Shown here one piece after another: positions 1 to 8,820 of a DNA stretch of 20,756 bases. The notes below the pieces were generated by a model. That model searched no databases. It was given only the letters and a program-made list of their open reading frames with translations, and was not told the origin of the DNA. Within the stretch, counting starts at the first letter, position 1, and every line of letters begins with the position of its first letter. The position numbers were made by a program, and so were the translations under genes. Location: positions 141,788-162,543 of the forward strand of contig SZWC01003552.1 in the NCBI GenBank assembly GCA_023375785.1. Direction: 5' to 3'. This DNA comes from Penium margaritaceum. Lineage: Eukaryota; Streptophyta; Zygnematophyceae; Desmidiales; Peniaceae.

Positions 1-491
1 GCCAGCTCCTTTGCCCTGTCCAGATACGCCTCCATCCCTTCACCACCCTGCATTTTCAGCGCCATCATCTTTTCCTCCAAAAGCATGAGGAATGCAGGAT
101 CCTTGCTCTCATACTTCTTGCACAACGTGTCCCACCCCTCCTTTGCAGTAGCCTTGTCACTCACGTACTGAAGATGCGGGTTGGAGATGGTGTTAACAAG
201 CAACCTGTAGGCCTGCCTGTCCTTCTTCTTCCACTCCTCGTACGTCGCTGGTACAGCTGCAGAAGAACCCGCATCAGCTGCACCCTTTTGCGGCGTCTTC
301 CCCGCCACCACCTGCGCTGCGGTGATGCCTTTTGCCTGTGGAACTGGAGCCGGCTCGTCGCCGCTCACCACCTCCCACAAGCCCCTCTCCTCCAAAAGGA
401 GGCGGGTACGGATCTTCCAAAACGTGAAGTTGGCACGTCCCTCCAGCCTCTCCAAAGGCTGGGCTGCTGTCACAACGCTAGCTGCTGCCAT
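1..491 (-). CDS. gag polyprotein N-terminal part (copia, element D), open to window edge
   Basis: The frame starts at the ATG at 491-489 (MAAASVVTAAQP...) and has no stop for about 163 codons up to base 1, where the window cuts it. It is the capsid-like gag region of a copia retrotransposon, whose product forms the cytoplasmic virus-like particle. Visible features are the W-K motif near residue 28 (NFTFWKIR), an EEWKKKDRQAY stretch, and the block VSDKATAKEGWDTLCKKYE, which matches the conserved A-x-E-x-W-x-x-L helix of plant copia gag. It is nearly identical in reading to the first 163 codons of element A and shows no disabling change. The zinc knuckle and pol would lie beyond the left edge. 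The start is chosen because the same ATG begins gag in copies A, B and E. Confidence 0.85.
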   Translation of the reverse strand, partial: MAAASVVTAAQPLERLEGRANFTFWKIRTRLLLEERGLWEVVSGDEPAPVPQAKGITAAQVVAGKTPQKGAADAGSSAAVPATYEEWKKKDRQAYRLLVNTISNPHLQYVSDKATAKEGWDTLCKKYESKDPAFLMLLEEKMMALKMQGGEGMEAYLDRAKEL

Positions 492-1123
492 TTTGAGCCT
501 TGGTGATGCTCAGCGCTGCCCTTGGATGGCGGCGCTACCCCTGCTTCTGCTGCTGCTTCTGCCAGAAATCTGTCTGACAGAAAATGGACTGTAGGTGCCA
601 GCAGACTGGGAATTTGGAAAAACTGAGCCCACCACTGGAAACTTCAGCTCAAAACCTTTCAGATCGACCCATAAAACAGGGTCATCAATAGGGGGTTTTG
701 AAAGATATGCCCTCTTGAAAACAGGGTATGCTTCTGCTCCTACTCAAACTCAGACCAGCCAGTTTGTAAACGGCGTTTCTCCCAAACAAACCAATGGAAT
801 GCAAATATTTTTGCACCAATGGAAAGCTTAGGAAAAATACTACAATTCGCATGTGCCACTTTCTAAATTTGACAAAGAAATGAGAGAGTTATGGTCATCA
901 CAAGGCGACAGTCTTACTCATAGAGAAGAGTGTAGCCCTGGCCGACCTCGTTTTGAGCATAACTCTCAGTCCGACCGTTGGATCTTCGCGATCTTGGGAT
1001 CGTTGGAAACCTTGTCTCTTGAACTTGAAGATTCAGTGGTTGATCGTCAAATCTGGTGAAGGTTTCACCCCAACCCGTCACTCTCAAAGTGACGGCCTGT
1101 GCTGGCTGGAACTGGCAGAACTT
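492..1123 (-). other. Untranslated leader of element D
   Basis: This non-coding stretch lies between the primer-binding site and the gag ATG and aligns with the leaders at 2477-3114, 15857-16467 and 17628-18259. It holds a perfect 8-bp stem-loop at 1075-1095 (CCGTCACT / AGTGACGG) close to the PBS. Short open frames here are not conserved between copies, so I do not call genes. Confidence 0.75.
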
Positions 1124-1136
1124 GGCTCTGATACCA
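1124..1136 (-). promoter_or_regulatory. Primer-binding site (initiator tRNA-Met), element D
   Basis: On the minus strand it reads TGGTATCAGAGCC, the usual plant copia PBS complementary to the 3' end of initiator tRNA-Met, two bases from the LTR end. It would prime minus-strand DNA synthesis. Confidence 0.9.
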
Positions 1137-1138
1137 AA

Positions 1139-1715
1139 TGTTGGAACTTGAGGAGAGAGGGAGCCTTGGAGCAGCGAGCATGTGTGATTGGAAGGGCATC
1201 ACTTGTGCTGAAGAATGGTTGTTCAATCACTCAAAATGATGGAGTACATATAGAGCTAGAGCTTGGGCAAGTCAGCCCTCTCACAAGCCACACCACTTAG
1301 CCATGGAGGCTAAGGCTCACACACTAGAGTCCATAATCTCACACAAGGGAGGAAATCAGCCTAGCAATCAGGCTGACCACTCACACACGACCTAGAGAGC
1401 TAGAGAATGCTCTCATGGCACACTCCTAGTGGTCACATAACCCACAAACCCATGGAGAATCGCCATGTGTCCATGGCTAGCACACAAGGATCTCACCTCA
1501 CCTAAAAAGTAAGGAGAGGTACCTTTATCCTAGTCAGCACACTCTGACAAGGCAATCCTAAGACCAAGGACCTTTTTGGATATTTCTCCCATCAGGTCTT
1601 GACCCTGGACCTCTTGCCTTTTTCTTTTCTCAGGCTAAGGCATGGAGCCATCACCCATGCCCACCCAGACATCGACGGTCCATGACCCCCGAAACTTCGA
1701 AAATTCATATCTCCC
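1139..1715 (-). repeat. Family I LTR, inner part, element D (cut at N)
   Basis: It starts on the plus strand with TGTTGG (the reverse complement of the LTR end CCAACA) and follows the family I LTR for about 577 bp until the N at 1716. It carries the subfamily Ia marker GTGTGATT. From about 1800 onward the copy after the N repeats the same sequence with about one difference, so the two pieces probably represent one LTR. Confidence 0.85.
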
Positions 1716-1716
1716 N
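1716..1716. other. Ambiguous base N, probable scaffold join
   Basis: A single N sits where the LTR stops at CATATCTCCC and restarts at GAGAGAGGGAGCC, LTR position 14. This is the pattern of two contigs whose overlap was not merged. Confidence 0.7.
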
Positions 1717-2440
1717 GAGAGAGGGAGCCTTGGAGCAGCGAGCATGTGAACCTGGAAGGGCATCACTTGTGCTGCATAATGGTTGTTAAATCACTCAAAA
1801 TGATGGAGTACATATAGAGCTAGAGCTTGGGCAAGTCAGCCCTCTCACAAGCCACACCACTTAGCCATGGAGGCTAAGGCTCACACACTAGAGTCCATAA
1901 TCTCACACAAGGGAGGAAATCAGCCTAGCAATCAGGCTGACCACTCACACACGACCTAGAGAGCTAGAGAATGCTCTCATGGCACACTCCTAGTGGTCAC
2001 ATAACCCACAAACCCATGGAGAATCGCCATGTGTCCATGGCTAGCACACAAGGATCTCACCTCACCTAAAAAGTAAGGAGAGGTACCTTTATCCTAGTCA
2101 GCACACTCTGACAAGGCAATCCTAAGACCAAGGACCTTTTTGGATATTTCTCCCATCAGGTCTTGACCCTGGACCTCTTGCCTTTTTCTTTTCTCAGGCT
2201 AAGGCATGGAGTCATCACCCATGCCCACCCAGACATCGACGGTCCATGACCCCCGAAACTTCGAAAATTCATATCTCCCTATCCGACCGTTGGATCGGCC
2301 TCAAACTTGGACCGTAGACATTTTCCCACCTGATCTTTCCAATGAAGAAGTCGGATCGGCGATCGGAGCAGGCATCTGGTACTTTCCTGGAACTTGCTCC
2401 TGTGGACCTGAAACTGAGCCAGATGGCTCCTTTCCCAACA
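1717..2440 (-). repeat. Family I LTR, nearly complete, outer edge of element D
   Basis: It lacks only the first 13 or so bases of the 732-bp LTR and ends with CCCAACA at 2440, the complement of the LTR start TGTTGGG. The first 70 bases differ from the copy before the N at several sites; the rest is almost identical to it. The right edge is flush with a gag coding sequence, as expected for an insertion. Confidence 0.85.
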
Positions 2441-2476
2441 AGGTTGGGCTGCTGTTATAACGCCAGCTGCTGCCAT
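2441..2476 (-). pseudogene. gag start of element E, interrupted by element D
   Basis: The ATG at 2476-2474 begins the same MAAAG..TAAQP sequence seen in copies A, B and D. After 12 codons the frame meets the outer end of D's LTR at 2441/2440. The remainder of this gag is not in the window. This is insertional disruption rather than decay, since the 12 codons themselves are sound. Confidence 0.75.
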
Positions 2477-3114
2477 TTTGAGCCTTGGTGATGCTCAGCG
2501 ATGCCCTTGGATGGCGGCACTACCCCTGCTTCTGCTGCTGCTTCTGCCAGAAATCTGTCTGACAGAAAATGGACTGTAGATGCCAGGAGACTGGTAATTT
2601 GGATGAATGGAGTCCACCACTGGAAAATTCAGCTCAAACCCTTTCAGATCGACCCATAAAACAGGGTCATTGACAGGGGATTTTGAAAGATATGCCCTCT
2701 TGAAAACAGGGTATACTTCTGCTCCGTCTCCAGCTCATACCAGCCAGCTTGTAAACGACATTTCTCCCAAACGTACCAATGGAATGCAAATATTTTTGCA
2801 CCAATGGAAATCTTAGGAAAAATACTTCAATTCGCATGTGCTACTTTTTAAATGTGACAAAGAAATGAGATAGTATCTTAAATACTTCAATTCGCATGTA
2901 CTACTTTTTAAATGTTCTCGTCTTACTCAGAGAGAAGAGTGTAGCCCTGGCCGACCTCGTTTTGATTGTTGGATCTTCGGTATCTTGGGCTCTTTGGAAA
3001 GCTTGTCTCTTGAACTTGAAGATCCAGTGGTTGATTGTCAAATTTAGTGAAGGTTGCATCCCAAGCCGTCACTCTCAAAGTGACGGCCTGTGCTGGCTGA
3101 AAGTGGCCGAACTT
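2477..3114 (-). other. Untranslated leader of element E, with a 60-bp partial tandem duplication
   Basis: It aligns with the other family I leaders and carries the conserved stem-loop at 3066-3086, here extended to 9 bp. A segment of 36 bases at 2820-2855 recurs at 2880-2915 with one difference, a duplication seen only in this copy. I see no gene in it. Confidence 0.75.
2820..2915. repeat. Tandem duplication, 60-bp period, in leader of element E
   Basis: The stretch beginning AAATACTTCAATTCGCATGT at 2820 recurs at 2880, differing by one G/A; about 24 unrelated bases separate the two. Confidence 0.85.
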
Positions 3115-3127
3115 GGCTCTGATACCA
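3115..3127 (-). promoter_or_regulatory. Primer-binding site (initiator tRNA-Met), element E
   Basis: Minus-strand TGGTATCAGAGCC, two bases from the LTR edge at 3130, as in elements A and D. Confidence 0.9.
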
Positions 3128-3129
3128 AA

Positions 3130-3536
3130 TGTAGGATCTGGAGGAGAGAGGGAGCCTTGGAGCAGCGAGCATGTGTGATTGGAAAGGTATCACTTGTACT
3201 GAAGACTGGTTGTTAAATCACTCAAAATAATGGAGTACATATAGAGCTAGAGCTTGGGCAACTCAGCCCTCTCACAAGCCACACCACTTAGCCATGGAGG
3301 CTAAGGCTCACACACTAGAGTCCATAATCTCACACAAGGGAGGAAATCAGCCTAACAATCAGGCTGACCAGTCACACACGACCTAGAGAGCTAGAGAATG
3401 CTCTCATGGCACCCTCCTAGTGGTCACATCACCCACAAACCCATGGACAATCGCCATGTGTCCATGGCTAGCACACAAGGATCTCACCTCACCTAAAAAG
3501 TAAGGAGAGGTACCTTTATCCTAGTCAGCACACTCT
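3130..3536 (-). repeat. Family I LTR, inner part, element E (cut at N)
   Basis: It begins TGTAGGATCTGG on the plus strand (one change from TGTTGG) and carries variants private to this copy: TAACAATCAGG, GACCAGTCAC, CACCCTCC, CATCACCC and GGACAATCG. It is a subfamily Ia LTR by the GTGTGATT marker. Confidence 0.85.
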
Positions 3537-3537
3537 N
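3537..3537. other. Ambiguous base N, probable unmerged contig overlap
   Basis: After the N the LTR restarts about 280 bases back and repeats the same copy-specific variants, so the 278-bp overlap is likely one sequence assembled twice. Confidence 0.8.
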
Positions 3538-4146
3538 AACTCAGCCCTCTCACAAGCCACACCACTTAGCCATGGAGGCTAAGGCTCACACACTAGAGTC
3601 CATAATCTCACACAAGGGAGGAAATCAGCCTAACAATCAGGCTGACCAGTCACACACGACCTAGAGAGCTAGAGAATGCTCTCATGGCACCCTCCTAGTG
3701 GTCACATCACCCACAAACCCATGGACAATCGCCATGTGTCCATGGCTAGCACACAAGGATCTCACTTCACCTAAAAAGTAAGGAGAGGTACCTTTATCCT
3801 AGTCATCACACTCTCACCACGCAATCCTAAGACCAAGGACCTTTTTGGATATTTTCTCCCATCAGGTCTTGACCCTGGACCTCTTGCCTTTTTCTTTCTC
3901 AGGCTAAGGCATGGAGCCATCGCCCATGGTCACCCGGATATCGACGGTCGATGACCCTGGAAACTACGAAAATTCATATCTCACAATCCGACCGTTGGAT
4001 CGGCCTCAAACTTGGACCGTAGACATTTTGCCTCCTGATCTTTTTAATGGTCCATTTGGATCGACAATCGGAGTAGGCATCTGGTACTTTCCTGGAACTT
4101 GCTCATGTGGACCTGAAAGTGAGCCAGATGGCTCTTTGTTCCAACA
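3538..4146 (-). repeat. Family I LTR, outer part, element E
   Basis: It restarts at AACTCAGCCCTCTCAC, repeats the private variants of 3130-3536, and continues to the LTR edge CCAACA at 4141-4146. The next base starts RT coding sequence of element G. Confidence 0.85.
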
Positions 4147-5084
4147 CGTAGATGACCTGATCATCTGCTCGTCATCGGTCGAGCTGTTGAACAACCTGAA
4201 GACAAGTCTCAGTAACAGGTTTAAGATGAAGGACATGGGTCCGCTCGAGTTAAACCAGACTGAGTACATCATGGAGGTCCTCAAGCGCTATATTATGAAG
4301 GCTTGCAAGCCCATGATCACACCCATGACAACAGACATCAAGCTCTACTCCTCCATGAGCCCCAGCACGAAGCACAACGGCATGAGATGGAGAATATTCC
4401 CTACCACTGTGCTGTTGGCAGCCTCATGTATACCATGGTAGGAACACACCCTGACATTTGCTATGCTTTGGAACAAGTGAGCAGGTTTGTGTCCAACCCA
4501 CGGCCACAGCACTGGCAAGTAGTCAAGCGCATCATGCGCTATCTACAGAACTCCCGACACATGGGACTCCAGTTTGGAGGCCAAGAACAATCTGACCCAC
4601 TAAAGCCGGTGTGCTACACAGACGCGGACTGGGGAGGAAGAATCGATGACATAAAGTCCACGTCATGCTTTGTGTGCCTCTTGAACGGTAGTGCAGTCTC
4701 TTGGATAAGCAGAAAAGAAGACTGTGTCTCCTCTCTACCGGTGAGGCTAAGTACATCGCTCTGTTAGAAGCATGGAAGGAGACACAGTGCCAACGCAGTT
4801 TACTTGCTGAGATGAAAGTACCACAAACAGAGACAATATAGGTCGGTATCAACTACAAGAGCACCATGAAAGTGGCACAAGATGATGTCATCTCCCGGCA
4901 GACCAAGTACATCAACATCAGGTACCACTACTCATGCGACCTGGTCGCAAAGGAGATCGTGGACCTGGAATACGTGGAGACCATGAAGATGCTCGTTGAT
5001 TGCATGACAAAGGTGCTAGACAGCGAATTCCACTCTACAAGTACTCGAGGCATCGGTATGATCAAAGCGGCGGACAAAGACTGA
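4147..5084 (+). pseudogene. Copia RT (C-terminal half) and RNase H, decayed
   Basis: The sequence enters at VDDLIICSSSVELL, the YVDD active-site loop of copia reverse transcriptase minus its Tyr, and continues with the KMKDMGPL block, GSLMY..GTHPDICYA.. (connection) and YTDADWGG (first RNase H Asp), then EAKYIALLEAWKE and the end block IRYHYSCDLVAKEIVDLEYV..LVDCMTK. These are standard copia RT/RNase H landmarks. The frame changes near 4380 and again near 4735, and there is a stop at about 4840, so no protein of this length can be made. The frame ends at the stop near 5082-5084. The wording of the motifs differs from family I RT in C and F, so this is another family. Confidence 0.85.
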
Positions 5085-5130
5085 GGCCAAGACTGCATGA
5101 TAGAGGAGAGATCTCAGAGCTAATGGACAG

Positions 5131-5147
5131 AGGTGCTAGGGAGAGTT
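5131..5147 (+). promoter_or_regulatory. Probable polypurine tract of element G
   Basis: A purine-rich run (AGGTGCTAGGGAGAGTT) lies immediately before the LTR start at 5148, where the plus-strand primer site should be. It is short and not perfect. The 46 bases between the RNase H stop and this tract hold nothing else that I recognise. Confidence 0.5.
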
Positions 5148-5912
5148 TATTGACCTGATATGCTCCTTGTGCATGCCTGATATTTGGACAGGCACAGGAC
5201 GAACTAGATATGCAATGCTCCCACGGAGTAAGTCTCCTAAGTATGGTCTAGATAGACAAGGTATGCACTGCTCCTTTGGAGCAAGTTCCTTTGGTCTAAT
5301 CTCGATAGTATAGCCAGAAAACACTACCTAGGACAACTTGTAGCTTATACGTTCCAGAGTTAGTCTCTAGAGCGAGAGGTTTGTGGGTCAAATCCCAGCC
5401 AAGTGACTAATTTTCAACCTCTTCAAAAGGAGGACACAAAGGTTCTAAGAGACATCTTAGAAAATTCCAAGGTCCTTCTTGGTGGCTGGCGTCACTTGGC
5501 GGTCACAAGGAGTGCCATGTAGGCAAGGGGGATAACGCAATCTTGATTTCCCCCAAAGTGGCTCATCCAAGGAGGCACTGAGCGCCTAAGCTAGACGCTG
5601 GCTCTAGGAGTATAAGAACCTGTCAGTTGCCTATCATTTAGTGCAGTTCTAATCTTGGAGACTCCTAGCAGAGTTATATACCAGAGGAAGATACTAAAGA
5701 AGCATTGGTTCATCTAAGTCCAGGAGTTAGCTCCTCGTGCGAAAGTGACCAGGCGTTAAGGACACTGTGCAAGGAAGTGATTCCTATGAACTTATTGGTG
5801 TAGAACCTTGACTCTGAGGGTGATATGATCTCTTGATTGCAATACCAAGAGCAGTCGGCGGAAACCATTGTGTTGGATTCCGTTTTCTAGACCATTACCT
5901 CAGGTAGGTTGA
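5148..5912 (+). repeat. Family II LTR, copy 1 (3' LTR of element G)
   Basis: Aligns along its whole length with 7840-8564; both begin with (T)RTTGAC.TGATAT and both lose similarity just after AGGTTGAC. Internal features shared by the copies: two hairpin units 53 bp apart (5216-5230, 5269-5283), a tRNA-like stretch near 5366-5396, and a long hairpin at 5442-5463. The exact 3' edge is uncertain by about 10 bases because no clear CA terminus complementary to the start is seen. Confidence 0.75.
5611..5616 (+). promoter_or_regulatory. Candidate TATA box in family II LTR
   Basis: TATAAG in the context AGGAGTATAAGAACC lies about 300 bases before the LTR end, a usual place for the U3/R promoter. Copy 2 has TATGAG at the matching site, so it is degraded there. 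Confidence 0.4.
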
Positions 5913-7551
5913 CACTTATGTTGCCTTATGGAGACCCATAGCTTTACAGGCTCTAGGTATTTTCTCACCTTTGTTGATGACTTCGGCCATTACACTGTTG
6001 TGTGCTTCTTTTCCTTCAATGACCAGTGCTTTTGACAGCTTCAAGGAGTTCAAGGCAATGTGAGAAAACCAGATTGGCAAGAAGATTGAGGTGCTGCGTA
6101 GCGACCATGGCAGAGAGTACCTAAGAAAGGAGTTCCAAGACTACCTCAGAACAAGAGGCATCAAGGCGCAGCGTATTGTACCATACTTGTTGTAGCAGAA
6201 CGGCGTTCGTGAACGCGCCAAGCGCACTATTGTTGAGTCCATGCGAAACGCGGCTCTGCTCTCCAGTGAGTTTTAGGTCAAAGCAGTGAGCACCATAGTC
6301 TACCCAAGAATTATCGTCCAACCAAGGCCTTGGAGCAGATGACGTTGTACAAGGAGTGGTTCCGTAAGAAGCCGAGCGTGGGTCATGTATGTTTGGCAGC
6401 ATAGCACACATAAATGTGCCAAAGGAGAAACAACAGATATGGGATGCGAAGAGTACGTAGATGTTGATAATCGGCTATGACGTGACAAGCAAAGCCTACT
6501 GCCTCTGCGAGAGGGATACCGCCCACGTCATCACCTCCATGGAATTTGTCTTCAATGAGAGGAACGTCATCAACATCATATTGGTTTTAAGGAAGCAACA
6601 GTCCCAGAAGCTGACAAGGCAGTGGGAGCAAATACCCTTCCTAATCCAGTCTCTCTTGACCCTTCCTCTACTGTGACAGTGGAAGAACCACTCCTCTCTC
6701 CCATGTCTGATATAGCAGATGCAGCAGCCTCATCAGGAGAAGCAGAAGATGAAGATGGACCACACTAGCAGCAGTATTTGTGCCGGCAGTACCACGCCAG
6801 CCTCCTACCAACGCTCCAGCACCAGGTCGAAGGTACCCTCTCAGGGTGTGATACAAGCGAGAGATGCGCGGGCATTTGTGGATGCTCCAAAAACAAGACG
6901 AGATGAACGTCGCAGTTGTAGCAGACTCAAATGAGCTGACGTCGTATAAGGAAGCCATGCCTACACCAGATGCAACAGATTGGGTGCAAGTTGTGTAGCA
7001 CGAGATAAAGTCGCAGCTTGAAAACGATACATGGCACCTGACTTAGCCTCGTCTAGGACGCAAGGTAATCAACTACAACTGGGTATTCAGGAAGAAGAAG
7101 GGTGCAGATAGCATTCTCGAAAAGTACAAGGCGAGCCTCGTCGCCAAGGGCTACTCGCAGCAGGAAGGCATCGACTACACTCAAAGCTTTGCTCCTGTTC
7201 TAATGTTTACCCCTGTATACACGCTCCTTCCTTATGCAGCACCTAAGTAGTTCGAGATTTACCACATGGATGTCAAGACGGCATCCTTGAATAGTGACGT
7301 GGAGGAGGAAATCTACATGGAGCAGCCTGAGGGATTCTTCATGGATGGCCATGAGTACCTCGGTTGCAAGCTCCAGAAGTCACTGTATGGCCTCAAGCAA
7401 CCGTCGCGTGCTTGGAACCAGAAATGGAATGCCATATTGCAGTGCATGGGGTTCGAGCGTAACGAATGTGACTACACTGTCTATCGCAAGCAGCATGGGA
7501 ATGTGATCCTTATGATCATTTTCTATGTGGATGACATGCTACTCCTCTCCA
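5913..7551 (+). pseudogene. Element F: family I integrase to RT, heavily decayed
   Basis: Similarity to the integrase of element A begins right after the family II LTR, at the position of its TDLCGP motif, and continues through RYFLTF.DDF, the second catalytic Asp (6103) and Glu (6211; spacing D35E kept), the linker and RT up to YVDDMLLLS at 7524-7550. The first integrase Asp lies at or before the insertion point. Stops occur at 6193 (CAG to TAG), 6274 (TGG to TAG), 6458 (CAG to TAG) and in the 6985-7250 region; at least one base is missing near 6300. The RT block from 7266 (MDVKTASLN) to YVDD is open and keeps the catalytic Asp pair. F is the host into which G inserted, and it ends where a family I LTR of opposite orientation begins. 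Confidence 0.85.
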
Positions 7552-7839
7552 TGTTGGAAGAAGAGGAGAGAGGGAGCCTTGGAGCAGGAAGCATGTGGGA
7601 CTGGAAGGGCATCACTTGTGCTGAAGAATGGTTGTTGAATCACTCAAAATGATGGAGTACATATAGAGCTAGAGGTTCGGCAATTCAGCCCTCTCACAAG
7701 CCACACCACTTAGCCATGGAGGCTAAGCCTCACACACTAGTCCATAATCTCACATAAGAAAAGAAATCAGCCTAGCAATCAAGCTGACCACTCACACACG
7801 ACCTAGAGAGCTAGAAATGCTCTCATGGCACACTCCTAG
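7552..7839 (-). repeat. Family I LTR fragment (subfamily Ib), interrupted by family II LTR
   Basis: It starts TGTTGGAAGAAGAGG directly after the RT of F and follows the minus-oriented family I LTR for 288 bases, then stops at CACTCCTAG where other copies continue with TGGTCAC. The family II LTR copy 2 begins at that point. It carries the Ib marker GTGGGACT. The rest of this LTR is not found in the window. Confidence 0.85.
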
Positions 7840-8564
7840 TGTTGACATGATATCCTCCTTCTCCATGGCTGATTTTTGGACAGGCACAGAACGGACTAGG
7901 CATGCACTACTCCCTTGGAGTAAGTCCCCTACGTCTGGTCCAGTTAGACAAGGCATGTACTGCTCCTTTGGAGCAAGTCCTCTCGGTCTAATCTGGATAG
8001 TATAGCCAGCAAATACTACCTAGGACAACTCCTTAAGGCTTAGATGTTCGAGAGTTAGTCTCTGGAGCGAGAGGTCACTGGGTCAAATCCCAGCCCGATG
8101 ACTAATTTTCCTTGTGATCAAAAGGGGAACCCGAAGGTTCTAAGAGAGATCTTAGAACATTCCAAGGTCCTTCCTGGTGGTTGGCGCCAGTTGGCGGTCA
8201 CAAGGAGCGCCATGTAGGCAGGGGGGATGATGCAATCCATATTGCCCTCAAAGTGGCTCATCCAAGGAGCACTGTGCGCCTAGGCTAGAGGCTGGCTCTA
8301 GGACTATGAGAATCTGTCAGTTGCCTGTCATTGAGTACAGTTCTTACCTTTGAGACTACTCACAGAGTTGTCCACCGAGGACTTCGCTCCTCGCGCGAAA
8401 GTGACCAGGTGCTAAGGACACAGTGCAAGTGATTGGTATGAACTGCTCAGTATGGAACCTTGGCTCTGAGGGTCATATCATCTCTTGGTTGCAATACCAA
8501 GAGCGGTCGGCGGGAACCATTATGTCAGAACCTGTTTTCTAGACCATCGCCTCAGGAAGGTTGA
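7840..8564 (+). repeat. Family II LTR, copy 2 (5' LTR)
   Basis: Begins TGTTGACATGATAT and aligns with 5148-5912 to AGGTTGAC. It carries the same landmarks: paired hairpins at 7908-7922 and 7961-7975, the tRNA-like stretch ending at 8093, and a 9-bp hairpin at 8137-8158. Confidence 0.75.
8137..8158. repeat. Perfect 9-bp hairpin with GAGA loop in family II LTR
   Basis: GTTCTAAGA - GAGA - TCTTAGAAC. The copy at 5442-5463 keeps 8 of the 9 pairs with loop GACA. Confidence 0.85.
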
Positions 8565-8644
8565 CGAAGGGTTATGGGTCCACACTGACTAGTTATGAGG
8601 CACGCTTCTACACACTCTCTCACCCTCTCTGTCTTGTAGCGCGC

Positions 8645-8698
8645 ATCAGCTCCATCAGCTCCATCAGCTCCATCAGCTCCATCTGCTCCATGTACTCC
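8645..8698. repeat. 9-bp tandem repeat, six units
   Basis: Four perfect ATCAGCTCC units followed by ATCTGCTCC and ATGTACTCC. In the frame of the small open frame at 8561-8749 it would read as an Ile-Ser-Ser repeat, but nothing shows that this frame is translated. Confidence 0.9.
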
Positions 8699-8739
8699 AT
8701 CACCTTCAACGGCGGGTGCTGGCACTTAGCGAACAAGAG

Positions 8740-8820
8740 CCAAGGATAAGCTCTGTCCTTGGAGGTACGACTCTTCGGCCCTAACCAGGATAAGCTCTGC
8801 CCTTGGAGGCACGACCCTGT
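8740..8820. repeat. Two 35-bp direct repeats, each around a hairpin
   Basis: CAAGGATAAGCTCTGTCCTT... at 8741 recurs as CAGGATAAGCTCTGCCCTT... at 8786, both followed by GGAGG.ACGAC. The first contains a perfect 7-bp stem CCAAGGA / TCCTTGG (8740-8762); the second is imperfect. Confidence 0.75.

Larger units (their letters stand above)
1..2440 (-). mobile_element. Element D: family I copia retrotransposon, 5' part
   Basis: Read on the minus strand this is the 5' end of a Ty1/copia element: LTR, tRNA-Met primer-binding site, leader of about 630 bases, then an open gag running off the left edge. Its gag and leader closely resemble those of element A at the other end of the window, so both appear young. 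Its outer edge at 2440 lies flush against codon 12 of another gag (element E), so D most likely inserted into E. The LTR is present one and a half times around an N at 1716, probably an assembly effect. Confidence 0.85.
2441..4146 (-). mobile_element. Element E: family I copia fragment (gag start, leader, PBS, LTR)
   Basis: On the minus strand: LTR (4146 down to 3130, interrupted by N at 3537), PBS, leader, then only 12 codons of gag before element D interrupts it. The rest of E should lie beyond D to the left of the window. Its outer edge at 4146 (CCAACA) is flush with RT coding sequence of a different copia element (G), so E probably inserted there. Confidence 0.8.
4147..5912 (+). mobile_element. 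Element G: 3' part of a family II copia retrotransposon
   Basis: It runs from inside RT through RNase H and a polypurine tract to an LTR of a second family. The left part is cut by insertion of element E at the VDD motif. The right edge near 5912 abuts the integrase of F just after where F's first catalytic Asp should be, so G appears inserted in F. Assigning this pol to family II rests on the pol-PPT-LTR order, not on a second complete copy. Confidence 0.7.

Noticed and set aside
595-831. Recurring small open frame in the leaders (595-831, 2607-2816, 17920-18156)
   Set aside because: It runs antisense to the element leader and its start and length vary; no sign of selection or known domain.
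3911-4441. Open frame of 176 codons spanning the end of an LTR and the RT fragment
   Set aside because: The first 78 codons are antisense LTR sequence; only the part after 4147 is real RT, joined by an insertion boundary.
5360-5400. A functional tRNA gene in family II LTR
   Set aside because: No acceptor stem, D arm or 7-base anticodon loop can be formed; at most a tRNA-derived fragment.
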